Assembly: GCF_000828635.1 (NCBI RefSeq)
Contig: NZ_AP012547.1
Coordinates: forward strand, 1,612,001 to 1,676,000
Reading direction: 5' to 3'
Source of the DNA: Sulfuritalea hydrogenivorans sk43H
GTDB taxonomy: Bacteria; Pseudomonadota; Gammaproteobacteria; Burkholderiales; Rhodocyclaceae
Length of the DNA stretch: 64,000 bases
In this document: positions 31,857 to 40,389 of the stretch, in pieces
Position numbering within the stretch: position 1 is the stretch's first letter
How the letters are laid out: each line of letters begins with the position of its first letter
The notes under the pieces: model-generated
Database searches by the model: none
What the model saw: only the letters and a program-made list of their open reading frames with translations
Told to the model about the DNA's origin: nothing
Position numbers and translations under genes: made by a program

Positions 31857-32785
31857 TAAGTCGGCTCCAGTCCGCCGAAGCGCTCGTAGAAATAGGGTGC
31901 TGCCGGGGGCAGCGGCCCGTTGGCGGTCTCGCAGACGGAGAGCAGGTGCTGTTGTGCCAGCGGATAGGTGATGCCGTAGAGATCGCGGCACAACTGGCGG
32001 GCGACGCCGCCGCTCCAGTTGGCGGGAAGCAGCTGTGATGGCAGTTGCGGATCGTGCAGCAGGGCCCGTCGAAAGTCGTGCATGAGCAGCGTCTGCACCA
32101 GGAAACACTGCTCGGGATCGAGGCTGTTGGCGGCGCGCAAGGTACGCAGCACCGGCCTGAACAGCTCGATGAAATCGAGGTACCTGGCGGACAGGACTTC
32201 CAGGTTCCAGCAGTCATGCACCAGTTCCTGCAGCGGCTTGCTGGTCAGGGCGCTGATATTGACGGCCTTCATGGCCACGACCTTGTCGTGGGCGCCGGTT
32301 TCCTGAAGGATGTCCAGCAGCGCTTCGGTGTCCGCCGAGGGGTGCGCGAGTATGCCCGAGGCGAGCGCGCCGTAGCCGGCCCAGGCCAGATCCTTGCGCA
32401 GGGCGTCGCGCTGCGCGCCACCGAGCGAGGAGGGGATCATGACCAGTTGCCACTCGCCGGACCAGGTGTCCTGCGGCGCGAAATAGATCCGCCGGTAGGC
32501 ATGTTCGAAGCGGCGCCGGCCGGAGGTAGTCAGGCTGTAATAGCTCTTGCGGCCCAGTTGCTCTGAAACCAGCCACTTCTCCTGGGACAGGCGATAAACG
32601 CTGGTCCGCACCATGCGTTCGTTGAGGCCGAGCGGCTGGACCAGGCGAATGAAACTGCCGAGCCAGACGGTGCCGCCATGCGGGGCGATGAAGTCGCCAT
32701 ACACCGTGATGATCAGCGAATTGGCGCGAGTTGGATGCTGATCGAGGAAGTCCTTGATCCATTGGCTGATATGTCGACTCTTCAC
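31856..32785 (-). CDS. PaaX-family transcriptional regulator
   Basis: A 309-residue protein of PaaX length. The N-terminal winged helix has TRANSLIITVYGDFIAPHGG and GLNERMVRTSVYRLSQEKWLV, followed by the PaaX core (YYSLTTSGRRRFEHAYRRIY, then WQLVMIPSSLGG) and the C-terminal domain. PaaX represses phenylacetate genes and is released by phenylacetyl-CoA. It stands between two operons that carry the same operator type, and phenylacetyl-CoA is the PadB substrate, so it very likely controls the anaerobic pathway. Its stop codon overlaps the end of the MITE. Confidence 0.88.
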   Translation of the reverse strand: MKSRHISQWIKDFLDQHPTRANSLIITVYGDFIAPHGGTVWLGSFIRLVQPLGLNERMVRTSVYRLSQEKWLVSEQLGRKSYYSLTTSGRRRFEHAYRRIYFAPQDTWSGEWQLVMIPSSLGGAQRDALRKDLAWAGYGALASGILAHPSADTEALLDILQETGAHDKVVAMKAVNISALTSKPLQELVHDCWNLEVLSARYLDFIELFRPVLRTLRAANSLDPEQCFLVQTLLMHDFRRALLHDPQLPSQLLPANWSGGVARQLCRDLYGITYPLAQQHLLSVCETANGPLPPAAPYFYERFGGLEPT

Positions 32786-32920
32786 ATTGTTCCTCTATGA
32801 GGGCCTGAGCATGCCGACAACAGGGCGGCTTGATCCGCGGGTGGATCCGGCCTGGCGCTGCATCGGGCGAAGCCGGGAATGCAAACCGCTTGAGTGCGCA
32901 GTATAAGACAACTCTAATGT

Positions 32921-32959
32921 GATACAAAATTATTGTATTTAATCTTGGTAAAGTGTATC
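32921..32959. promoter_or_regulatory. PaaX-type operator candidate before fdhD-pad
   Basis: GATACA (32921-32926) and TGTATC (32954-32959) form an inverted pair with a 27-nt spacer. A second palindrome ATACAA-N5-TTGTAT overlaps the left half (32922-32938). The site lies in the 226-bp space between the divergent PaaX-family gene and fdhD. Confidence 0.6.
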
Positions 32960-33011
32960 GTAATGGCAGTAGGGGTAAGTTTGATTGCTTCCATTTCAGG
33001 CGAGGCGGGCA

Positions 33012-33827
33012 ATGCGACACGAAGCGGGTGTGGGCATCGAGGCACATAACAGATACGGCGCTTGTCGCTGGGACGGCGGCATTGCCACGCATTCGGACGA
33101 GACGGTGGCGGAAGAAGTGCCGGTGGCGCTGGTCTATAACGGCATCTCGCATGCCGTGATGCTGGCCACGCCGTTGGACCTCGAAGACTTTGCCCTGGGT
33201 TTCAGCCTGAGCGAATGCATCGTCGGCCGTGCCGGCGAAATCCACGATCTGGAAATCGTCGAGCGCGACAACGGCATCGAAGTCCATATGCAGCTCTCCG
33301 CCGAGCGCGCCCATGTCCTCAAGCAGCATCGGCGGACACTGGCCGGTCGCACCGGTTGCGGCCTCTGCGGTTCGGAAAGCCTCGATCAACTGGCAAAGCG
33401 GGCGACTACGGTCCGGTCTTCCGCGGTGTTGAACACCGGTGCCTTGCCGCGTGCCTTGTCGGCACTGCAGGAAATGCAGCAGTTGTTTGAATTGACGGGG
33501 GCGGTGCATGCCGCCGCCTGGTGCGACTTCCACGGCGGCATCGACCTGGTGCGGGAGGACGTCGGGCGCCACAACGCGCTCGACAAGCTGATCGGTTCCC
33601 TGGCGTCGCAGCGCAAGAGCTTTGACAGCGGCTTTGTCCTCATGACCAGCCGCGCCAGTTACGAAATCGTGCAGAAAGCAGCGGCTGTCGGCATCGCGGT
33701 GGTAGCCGCGGTTTCGGCGCCGACCGGCATGGCGGTCAGGGTGGCGGTCGACTCTGGCGTCACGCTGATCGGTTTTGCCCGTGGTGAGCGGCACTGTGTC
33801 TATTCGCATCCCGAACGCGTTCATTAG
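33012..33827 (+). CDS. fdhD: formate dehydrogenase accessory sulfurtransferase FdhD
   Basis: A 271-residue FdhD with the active-site Cys pair in GRTGCGLCGSESL and the family region SECIVGRAGEIHDLE. FdhD passes sulfur from IscS to the Mo-bis-MGD cofactor of its client. No formate dehydrogenase is nearby, and the gene leads the pad operon 15 bp before padB, so the likely client is the PadB molybdoenzyme. ATG 33012 is chosen over the upstream TTG at 32985. Confidence 0.9.
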   Translation: MRHEAGVGIEAHNRYGACRWDGGIATHSDETVAEEVPVALVYNGISHAVMLATPLDLEDFALGFSLSECIVGRAGEIHDLEIVERDNGIEVHMQLSAERAHVLKQHRRTLAGRTGCGLCGSESLDQLAKRATTVRSSAVLNTGALPRALSALQEMQQLFELTGAVHAAAWCDFHGGIDLVREDVGRHNALDKLIGSLASQRKSFDSGFVLMTSRASYEIVQKAAAVGIAVVAAVSAPTGMAVRVAVDSGVTLIGFARGERHCVYSHPERVH

Positions 33828-33842
33828 TCGAGGAATCCGAGC

Positions 33843-36590
33843 ATGGAAGCGCAAGCCAAGTCAGTCAAACGGGTTCCGACCTACTGCTACAACTGCGTGT
33901 CGGGCCCCGACCTGATGAACATCAAGGTGGTCGATGGCATCGCCACCGAGGTCGAGCCGAATTTCGCCGCCGCGGACGTGCACCCGGCCAAGGGGCGGGT
34001 CTGCGTCAAGGCCTATGGCCTGGTGCAGAAGACCTACAACCCCAACCGCATCCAGACCCCGATGAAGCGCACCAACCCGAAGAAGGGGCGCAACGAGGAT
34101 CCGGGTTTCGTGCCGATATCCTGGGACGAGGCGCTCGACATCGTGGCGGGCAAGCTCAAGGCCGTGCGCGCCAAGGGCCTGCTCGACGAGGCGGGCCTGC
34201 CGCGGGTGGCGGTCAGCCTCGGCCACGGCGGCACGCCGTCGAATTACATGGGCACTTTTCCGGCTTTCCTCGCCGCCTGGGGCGAAGTGGATTTCAGCTT
34301 CGGTTCCGGCCAGGGCGTCAAGTGCGTGCATTCCGAGCATCTCTACGGCGAGTTCTGGCATCGCGGCTTCACCGTCGCCGCCGATACGCCGAACTGCCGC
34401 TACAACATCGCCGTCGGCGCCAACGTCGATGTCACGGGGGGGCCCTGCGCCGTGATCCGCCATGCCGATGCGCGCGTGCGCGGCTACAAGCGCGTGCAGG
34501 TCGAGCCGCACCTGACGGCGACGGGCGCCTGCTCCGCCGAATGGGTACCGATCCGGCCCAAGACCGATCCGGCTTTCCTCTTCGCCCTGATCCACGTGCT
34601 GGTGCGCGAGAACGGGCTGGAAAAGCTCGACATTCCCTTCCTGCGCGACCGTACCGCTTCGCCCTATCTGGTGGCGCCCGACGGCCTCTATCTGCGCGAT
34701 CCGCAAAACGGCAAGCCACTGGTATGGGATGAAACCACGGCCAGCGCCGTGCCGCACGACACGCCGGGCGCACGGCCCGCCGTTGCCGGCGCCTACCGCG
34801 TCGCCCATGCAGTCGTGGTCGATGCCGACAAGGAGCGGCGCGAGTATGCGGACGTCGAAGGCAAGACCGCCTACGAAATGCTGGCGCGGCACATCGACAA
34901 ATACACGCCGGAGTGGGCCGAGAGCATCTGCGACGTGAAGGCGGAAACCATACGCCGCATCGCCAACGAATACCTTGCAGCCGCCGGCATCGGCGAGACC
35001 ATCGAAATCGACGGCAAGACCCTGCCGCTGCGACCGGTCGCGGTGACGCTGGGCAAGTCGGTGAACAACGGCTGGGGCGCCTACGAATGCTGCTGGGCGC
35101 GCACCGTGCTCGCGGCGCTGGTGGGTGCGCTGGAAAACCCGGGCGGCCTGGTCGGCACCACGGTGCGGCTCAACAAGTCGCGCGACAACCGCCATCTCTC
35201 GGTGAAGCCGGGCGATGACGGCTTCATGGTCCAGTATTTCAACCCGACCACCAAGGAAGAATGGCAGGCGGCGCCCTCGACGCGCAACCTGCACCAGACC
35301 CTGGTGCCCATCGTCGGCCACAACGGCGCCTGGAGCCAGGCCCTCGGCCCCACGCAACTGGCCTGGATGTTCCAGGGCGAGCGTCCCGACGACTGGACCA
35401 TGCCGATGCCGACGCTGCCGGAAGTATGGCTGGTGTATCGGTCGAATCCGTCGATTTCCTTCTGGGACACGCGTCACCTGGCGGAGATCGCGGCGAAGTT
35501 TCCCTTCATGGCCTGCGTCGCCTACACGGTGGATGAGACCAACTACATGGCCGACGTGCTGCTGCCCGAGGCGACCGACCTCGAATCGACGCAGATGATC
35601 CGCATGGGTGGCACCAAGTACATGGAGCAGTTCTGGGACCACAGGGGTGTGGTGCTGCGCCAGAAGGCCGTCGAACCGCAGGGCGAGGCGCGCGATTTCA
35701 CCTGGATCACCACCGAGCTGGCCAAGCGCACCGGCCTGCTCGAACCCTACGTGAATGCCATCAACAAGGGTGTTTCCGGGGTGTCGCCGCTGAAGGGCGA
35801 GGGCTACGACTTCAGCCTCGACACGGCGGTCGAGCCCGCCCCCGAAAAAATCTGGGACGCGGTCTGCCGCGCCGCGACCGTAACGCTGTCCGAAGGCCGC
35901 GAGGAACACGACCTCGAATGGTTTCGCGAGCACGGCTTCTATACCGTGCCGATGTCGCGCCTCGACTGGTACCTGACGCCGACCATGGAAAAGCACGGCC
36001 TGCGTTATGAACTGCCCTATCAGGAACGCTTGCTGCTTGCCGGTCGCGAACTCGGTCGTCGCCTGCATGAGAGCAAGATGAACTGGTGGGATGAGCAGCT
36101 CTCCGAATACACCGCGCTGCCGGAGTGGCACGACGTGCCGGGGCGCTGGATCCGCAATCTGGAAAAGAGCGGGGCCAGGGCCGAGGACTTCCCCTTCTGG
36201 CTGCTGACCACCAAGAGCATGCAATACCACGCCGGCGGCAACGCGGCGATCGAGGTCATGCACGAAGTGGCGCAGAACCTGCGCGGTCACGCCGGCGTCA
36301 TCATCAACGCCAAAACGGCGGCCTCGCTCGGCATCGCCGAAGGCGATCGCGTCGAGGTGCGCTCCCACATCGGCGCCACCTACGGCAAGGCCGCGCTGGC
36401 GCAGGGCGTGCGCCCCGACACGCTGGTGATCATCGGCCAGTTCGACCATTGGGCGACGCCCTTTGCCAAGACGATGGAGGCGCCCAGCCTCAACAGCATT
36501 GCACCGATGTCGCTGGACCTGACGGATGCCACGGGCTCGGGCGCCGACATCGTGCGGGTCAGCGTACGCCGCATGGAGGCTTCGGCATGA
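33843..36590 (+). CDS. padB: phenylacetyl-CoA:acceptor oxidoreductase, Mo subunit PadB
   Basis: A 915-residue DMSO-reductase-family Mo-bis-MGD subunit. The N-terminal cluster region has TYCYNCVSGPDL with Cys15 and Cys18, and GRVCVKAYG with Cys54; the third position of the usual four-Cys motif is not a Cys. MGD-binding motifs include GHGGTPSNYMG and GGNAAIEVMHEVAQNL. With PadC and PadD it oxidises phenylacetyl-CoA to phenylglyoxylate with quinone as acceptor and with thioester loss. There is no obvious Tat signal. The stop overlaps padC by 4 bp. Confidence 0.88.
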   Translation: MEAQAKSVKRVPTYCYNCVSGPDLMNIKVVDGIATEVEPNFAAADVHPAKGRVCVKAYGLVQKTYNPNRIQTPMKRTNPKKGRNEDPGFVPISWDEALDIVAGKLKAVRAKGLLDEAGLPRVAVSLGHGGTPSNYMGTFPAFLAAWGEVDFSFGSGQGVKCVHSEHLYGEFWHRGFTVAADTPNCRYNIAVGANVDVTGGPCAVIRHADARVRGYKRVQVEPHLTATGACSAEWVPIRPKTDPAFLFALIHVLVRENGLEKLDIPFLRDRTASPYLVAPDGLYLRDPQNGKPLVWDETTASAVPHDTPGARPAVAGAYRVAHAVVVDADKERREYADVEGKTAYEMLARHIDKYTPEWAESICDVKAETIRRIANEYLAAAGIGETIEIDGKTLPLRPVAVTLGKSVNNGWGAYECCWARTVLAALVGALENPGGLVGTTVRLNKSRDNRHLSVKPGDDGFMVQYFNPTTKEEWQAAPSTRNLHQTLVPIVGHNGAWSQALGPTQLAWMFQGERPDDWTMPMPTLPEVWLVYRSNPSISFWDTRHLAEIAAKFPFMACVAYTVDETNYMADVLLPEATDLESTQMIRMGGTKYMEQFWDHRGVVLRQKAVEPQGEARDFTWITTELAKRTGLLEPYVNAINKGVSGVSPLKGEGYDFSLDTAVEPAPEKIWDAVCRAATVTLSEGREEHDLEWFREHGFYTVPMSRLDWYLTPTMEKHGLRYELPYQERLLLAGRELGRRLHESKMNWWDEQLSEYTALPEWHDVPGRWIRNLEKSGARAEDFPFWLLTTKSMQYHAGGNAAIEVMHEVAQNLRGHAGVIINAKTAASLGIAEGDRVEVRSHIGATYGKAALAQGVRPDTLVIIGQFDHWATPFAKTMEAPSLNSIAPMSLDLTDATGSGADIVRVSVRRMEASA

Positions 36591-37234
36591 CACGTTATGT
36601 GATGACCATCGACCTTCGCCGTTGCGTCGGCTGCCAGACCTGCACCGCGGCCTGCAAGGGTGCCAATGCGACGCCCCCGGGCATCCAGTGGCGGCGCGTG
36701 CTCGACATCGAAAGCGGCGAATTTCCCGATGTGAAGCGCAGCTTCCTGCCGGTCGCCTGCATGCACTGCGCCAACCCGCCCTGCGAAGAGGTCTGCCCAA
36801 CCCAGGCCACCACCAGGCGCGCGGACGGCTTGGTGGCGATCGACTATGACCTCTGCATCGGCTGCGCCAACTGCGTCATGGCCTGCCCCTATGACGCCCG
36901 CTCCATCGTCCATGAGCCGCGCTACGCCTACAACGACACGGCGATGGCGTCGGAAGCCAAGCGTTTCGATCCGGACCGCATCGGCGTTTCGATGAAATGC
37001 ACCTTCTGCAAGGATCGCATCGACCACGCGGCAGTCAGCGGCCAGATTCCCGGCGTCGATCACGAGGTGACGCCGGCCTGTGTCAATTCCTGCATCTCCG
37101 GCGCGATGGGCTTCGGCGACATCGAGGACCCGGAAAGCGGCGTCAGCCGCCTGCTCGCGGAAACACAGCATTTCCGCATGCACGAAGAACTGGGCACCGA
37201 ACCCGGCGTGTATTACATCTGGGACAAGTCATGA
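36587..37234 (+). CDS. padC: phenylacetyl-CoA:acceptor oxidoreductase, Fe-S subunit PadC
   Basis: A 215-residue DmsB/NrfC-type subunit with four [4Fe-4S] cysteine groups: CVGCQTCTAACKG, CMHCANPPCEEVCPT, CIGCANCVMACPYDA and CTFCKDRI with later CVNSC. It carries electrons from PadB to PadD. ATG 36587 overlaps the padB stop. The frame is open far upstream, antisense-like, and is not used. Confidence 0.9.
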   Translation: MTRYVMTIDLRRCVGCQTCTAACKGANATPPGIQWRRVLDIESGEFPDVKRSFLPVACMHCANPPCEEVCPTQATTRRADGLVAIDYDLCIGCANCVMACPYDARSIVHEPRYAYNDTAMASEAKRFDPDRIGVSMKCTFCKDRIDHAAVSGQIPGVDHEVTPACVNSCISGAMGFGDIEDPESGVSRLLAETQHFRMHEELGTEPGVYYIWDKS

Positions 37235-38151
37235 AGATATCCGCACTTCGTGCCGCCGAGCTCGCCGCGCCCAAGCAGCAGCGCAACTGGGACTGGCGCG
37301 CCGCCGCCAACTTCATCTGCGGCGGCGCCGGCGGCGGCCTGCTGTTCTGGGCGGCATTCGCCGGCCTCGACCCTGTTGCGCTACGGGTCGCCGTGCTGCT
37401 GGGCCTCGCACTCATCGCCGGTGGTTTGACCTGCGTCTGGTTCGAAATCGGGCGTCCCTGGCGCGCGCTCAACGTCTATCGCCACATCGCGACCTCGTGG
37501 ATGACGCGCGAGGCGGTGGTGGCCTTGCTGGTGTTCGCCGCCGGCGGACTGGCGTTGCTGACGGCCAACGCGCTGCCGGCCTTGTTTGCCGGAGTTCTCG
37601 GCCTCGGCTTTCTCTATAGCCAGGCGCGCATCCTGGCGGCGAACAAGGGGATTCCGGCCTGGCGCAATCGGCGCAGCATTCCGCTGATGGTCGCCACCGG
37701 CCTCGCTGAAGGCGCCGGCTTTCTCGCCTGCGTGCTGTCGCTGACGTCCGCCGGGGCCGGCCTCCCGATGCTGGTGGGCCTGATCGTGCTGATCGGCGCC
37801 CGCGCATTGTTCTGGCACAGGTATCTCGGCGCGCTGGTTGCCGACGGCGCACCCGACGCAACGCTGAAGGTACTGGGCGGGATTGCCGCACGGCTTGCGG
37901 TATTCGGGCATATCCTGCCGGCATTGTTTGTCATGGCGGCTGTGGCGGGGATGCCGGGACGGGGCGGGCTGGTCTTTGTCGCCGGCATCATGGCGGTTGC
38001 CGGGGGCTGGTTCCTGAAGTTCACCCTGGTGCGGCGCGCGGCGTATACCCAGGGACTCGCATTGCAGCACATGCCCATGCGCGGGCAGGGAGCGGCGGGA
38101 GCCGCCGCAAAGCCCGGCTGGAAGGCGATGCCGGGGGCCAAGGCAGGTTAG
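37231..38151 (+). CDS. padD: phenylacetyl-CoA:acceptor oxidoreductase, membrane anchor PadD
   Basis: A 306-residue DmsC/NrfD-like membrane protein with about eight hydrophobic segments (for example AANFICGGAGGGLLFWAAFA). The cytoplasmic tail is Gly/Ala-rich. It anchors the complex and passes electrons to quinone. The ATG at 37231 overlaps the padC stop (ATGA). Confidence 0.85.
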   Translation: MKISALRAAELAAPKQQRNWDWRAAANFICGGAGGGLLFWAAFAGLDPVALRVAVLLGLALIAGGLTCVWFEIGRPWRALNVYRHIATSWMTREAVVALLVFAAGGLALLTANALPALFAGVLGLGFLYSQARILAANKGIPAWRNRRSIPLMVATGLAEGAGFLACVLSLTSAGAGLPMLVGLIVLIGARALFWHRYLGALVADGAPDATLKVLGGIAARLAVFGHILPALFVMAAVAGMPGRGGLVFVAGIMAVAGGWFLKFTLVRRAAYTQGLALQHMPMRGQGAAGAAAKPGWKAMPGAKAG

Positions 38152-38214
38152 CCGGTTTCGGCAAGAAGAACAGGGAGTGGGGCCAAAGAGCCTCATCGCA
38201 TCGGAGGAGACGGA

Positions 38215-38787
38215 ATGTACGAAGTACGCTTTCATGGCCGGGGAGGGCAGGGCGCCGTTACGGCGGCGGCCATGCTTGCGGCCGCGTTACTGGAAGAGGG
38301 CAAGTTCGCGGTATCGATTCCGTCCTTCGGCTTCGAGCGGCGCGGCGCGCCGGTGGTTTCCTTCCTGCGCTGCAGCGATCGCGAGATCCGCCAGCTCACC
38401 AACATCTACACGCCCGATTGCCTGATCTGCGTCGATCCGACGCTGGCCAGAACCGTGGATATCTTCGGCGGGCTCAAGCCGGGCGGCACGCTGGTGCAGG
38501 CGACCAACAAGCCGCTGGCGGAGGTGGCGCTGTCACCCAACGTCGCCACGGTCGGTCTCTGCGATGCGATCGGGATTGCCTTGCAGATATTCAGCAAGCC
38601 GATCACCAATACCCTGATGTTGGGCGCATTCGCCAGGACGACCGGCGTGGTGTCGCTGGATGCCTTGAAGCGCTCGCTGGAAGATTCGGATTTTCGTGAC
38701 GCCGGGCTGAAGCAAAACTTGCTTGCGCTTGAGCGCGGCTACAACGAAACCACCGTGCATACGATAGAACGGAGGGCCGCGGCATGA
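38215..38787 (+). CDS. padE: phenylglyoxylate:acceptor oxidoreductase, gamma subunit PadE
   Basis: A 190-residue 2-oxoacid:ferredoxin oxidoreductase gamma subunit: YEVRFHGRGGQGAVTAAAML, SIPSFGFERRGAPV. It handles the CoA side of the reaction. It begins 63 bp after padD and overlaps padF by 4 bp. The five-subunit enzyme decarboxylates phenylglyoxylate to benzoyl-CoA. Confidence 0.88.
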   Translation: MYEVRFHGRGGQGAVTAAAMLAAALLEEGKFAVSIPSFGFERRGAPVVSFLRCSDREIRQLTNIYTPDCLICVDPTLARTVDIFGGLKPGGTLVQATNKPLAEVALSPNVATVGLCDAIGIALQIFSKPITNTLMLGAFARTTGVVSLDALKRSLEDSDFRDAGLKQNLLALERGYNETTVHTIERRAAA

Positions 38788-39083
38788 GCCGGCATGAGAG
38801 CTATCCGCTATTCAATCTGAAGCAGGCGAATGTGCCGGACGACCTTTGCCCGGTCGCCACCGAAGTCAGCCCGATGCTGCCCGGTGACTGGCGCAGCATG
38901 CGGCCCGTGGTCGATCGCGACAAGTGCGTCAAGTGCGCCGTGTGCTGGCTGTATTGCCCGGTGCAATGCGTCGAGGAAAAGCCGGCCTGGTTCGATTTCA
39001 ACCTGAAGACCTGCAAGGGCTGCGGCATCTGCGCCAATGAGTGCCCGCAGCGCGCGATCACCATGATTCCGGAGGCGACATGA
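38784..39083 (+). CDS. padF: phenylglyoxylate:acceptor oxidoreductase, delta (ferredoxin) subunit PadF
   Basis: A 99-residue protein with two [4Fe-4S] motifs: CVKCAVCWLYCPVQC and CKGCGICANECPQRA. It is the delta subunit type of POR. The gene overlaps padE. It is followed by a 49-bp space holding a copy of the dispersed repeat. Confidence 0.88.
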   Translation: MSRHESYPLFNLKQANVPDDLCPVATEVSPMLPGDWRSMRPVVDRDKCVKCAVCWLYCPVQCVEEKPAWFDFNLKTCKGCGICANECPQRAITMIPEAT

Positions 39084-39088
39084 GCCTG

Positions 39089-39116
39089 AATCGCCGTAAC
39101 GCCAGCGCCGACTCTT
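39089..39116 (+). repeat. dispersed 28-bp repeat between padF and padG
   Basis: A nearly full copy: AATCGCCGT-AA-CGCCAGCGCCGACTCTT. It fills most of the padF-padG spacer and so is inside the operon. Confidence 0.65.
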
Positions 39117-39132
39117 ACGCTTCGGAGGCCGC

Positions 39133-40389
39133 ATGACTACCGCCACGCTTGAAACGCCGAATCAGACGAAACCGGCGAAGCAGAAGGTCATCCTCTGCGA
39201 AGGTAACGAGGCCGCCGCATTGGGCGTCGCCCTGGCGCGGCCTGACATGGTCGCCGTGTATCCGATTACGCCGCAGTCCTCGCTGGTCGAGCACGTCGCC
39301 AAGCTGATCGCCGACGGCCGCATGGATGCCGACATCGTCGATGCCGAGGGTGAGCATTCGGTGCTCTCCGTGCTGCAAGGCGGGGCACTCGCCGGCGCGC
39401 GGACCTACACCGCGACCTGCGGTCCCGGCCTTGCCTTCATGTTCGAACCCTATTTCCGTACTTCCGGCATGCGCCTGCCGATCGTCATGTCCATCGTCAC
39501 GCGCGACGGCATCACGCCGCAGTCGGTGTGGGGCGGGCACCAGGATGCGATGACGGTGCGCGAGGTGGGCTGGGTGCAGGTGTATTGCGAGACGGTGCAG
39601 GAAGTGCTCGACACCACCATCATGGCCTTCAAGATCGCCGAACACCACGACGTGATGCTGCCGGTGAATGTCTGCCTCGATGGCAACTACCTTTCCTACG
39701 GAACCTCGCGCGTCGAACTGCCTGACCAGGCCGAGGTCGATGCCTTCATGGGCGTCAAGGATGTGAACTGGCATGTCGCGCTCGATCCGCTGCGGCCGAT
39801 GGCGGTCGATCCGCTGACCGGCGGTTCGGGTGGCAAGGGGCCGTCGACTTTCGTCCGCTACCGCAAGGGACAGTGCAAGGGCATGCAGAACTCGCTGCGC
39901 GTGATCGAGGAAGTGCATGCGGAATGGGCGCAGCGTTTCGGTCGCAGTTTCGCGCCGCTGGTCGAGGAGTACCGGCTCGACGGCGCCGACTATGCGATCA
40001 TGACCCTGGGCAGCATGACGGGCGCGGCCAAGGATGCGATCGACGAGGCGCGCGACGCCGGCAAGAACGTAGGCCTGATCAAGCTCAAGACCTTCAGCCC
40101 CTTCCCGGTGGAGGCGCTGCTGAAATCCCTCAACAAGATTCAGGCGCTGGGCGTGGTCGATAGATCGGTCGGCTTCCGCTGGAACTGCGGGCCGATGTAC
40201 CAGGAGACCATGGGCGTGCTCTATCGCCTCGGGCGCCACGTGCCGTCGATGAGCTTCATCGGCGGCCTGGCCGGTGCCGACATCACGGTGGGGCATTTCC
40301 ATCGCGTCATCGAGGCCACGGAAAAACTGCTGAGCAGCCCCAGTGTCACGATGACGATCGAGCCGGTCTGGCTCAACGAGAAGGATTGA
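39133..40389 (+). CDS. padG: phenylglyoxylate:acceptor oxidoreductase, alpha subunit PadG
   Basis: A 418-residue alpha subunit: LCEGNEAAALGVALARPDMVAVYPITPQSSLVEH at the N-terminus (pyrimidine/TPP domain) and GGHQDAMTVREVGWVQVYCE. It forms the active site with PadI. The stop overlaps padH by 4 bp. Confidence 0.88.
   Translation: MTTATLETPNQTKPAKQKVILCEGNEAAALGVALARPDMVAVYPITPQSSLVEHVAKLIADGRMDADIVDAEGEHSVLSVLQGGALAGARTYTATCGPGLAFMFEPYFRTSGMRLPIVMSIVTRDGITPQSVWGGHQDAMTVREVGWVQVYCETVQEVLDTTIMAFKIAEHHDVMLPVNVCLDGNYLSYGTSRVELPDQAEVDAFMGVKDVNWHVALDPLRPMAVDPLTGGSGGKGPSTFVRYRKGQCKGMQNSLRVIEEVHAEWAQRFGRSFAPLVEEYRLDGADYAIMTLGSMTGAAKDAIDEARDAGKNVGLIKLKTFSPFPVEALLKSLNKIQALGVVDRSVGFRWNCGPMYQETMGVLYRLGRHVPSMSFIGGLAGADITVGHFHRVIEATEKLLSSPSVTMTIEPVWLNEKD

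Noticed and set aside
32921-32959. FNR box before fdhD
   Set aside because: TTGTATTTAATCTT resembles the pattern only weakly; the PaaX-type reading fits better.
33861-36800. 979-residue open frame antisense to padB
   Set aside because: It mirrors padB codon structure, is low in Lys and rich in Arg/His/Gly, and shows no domain.
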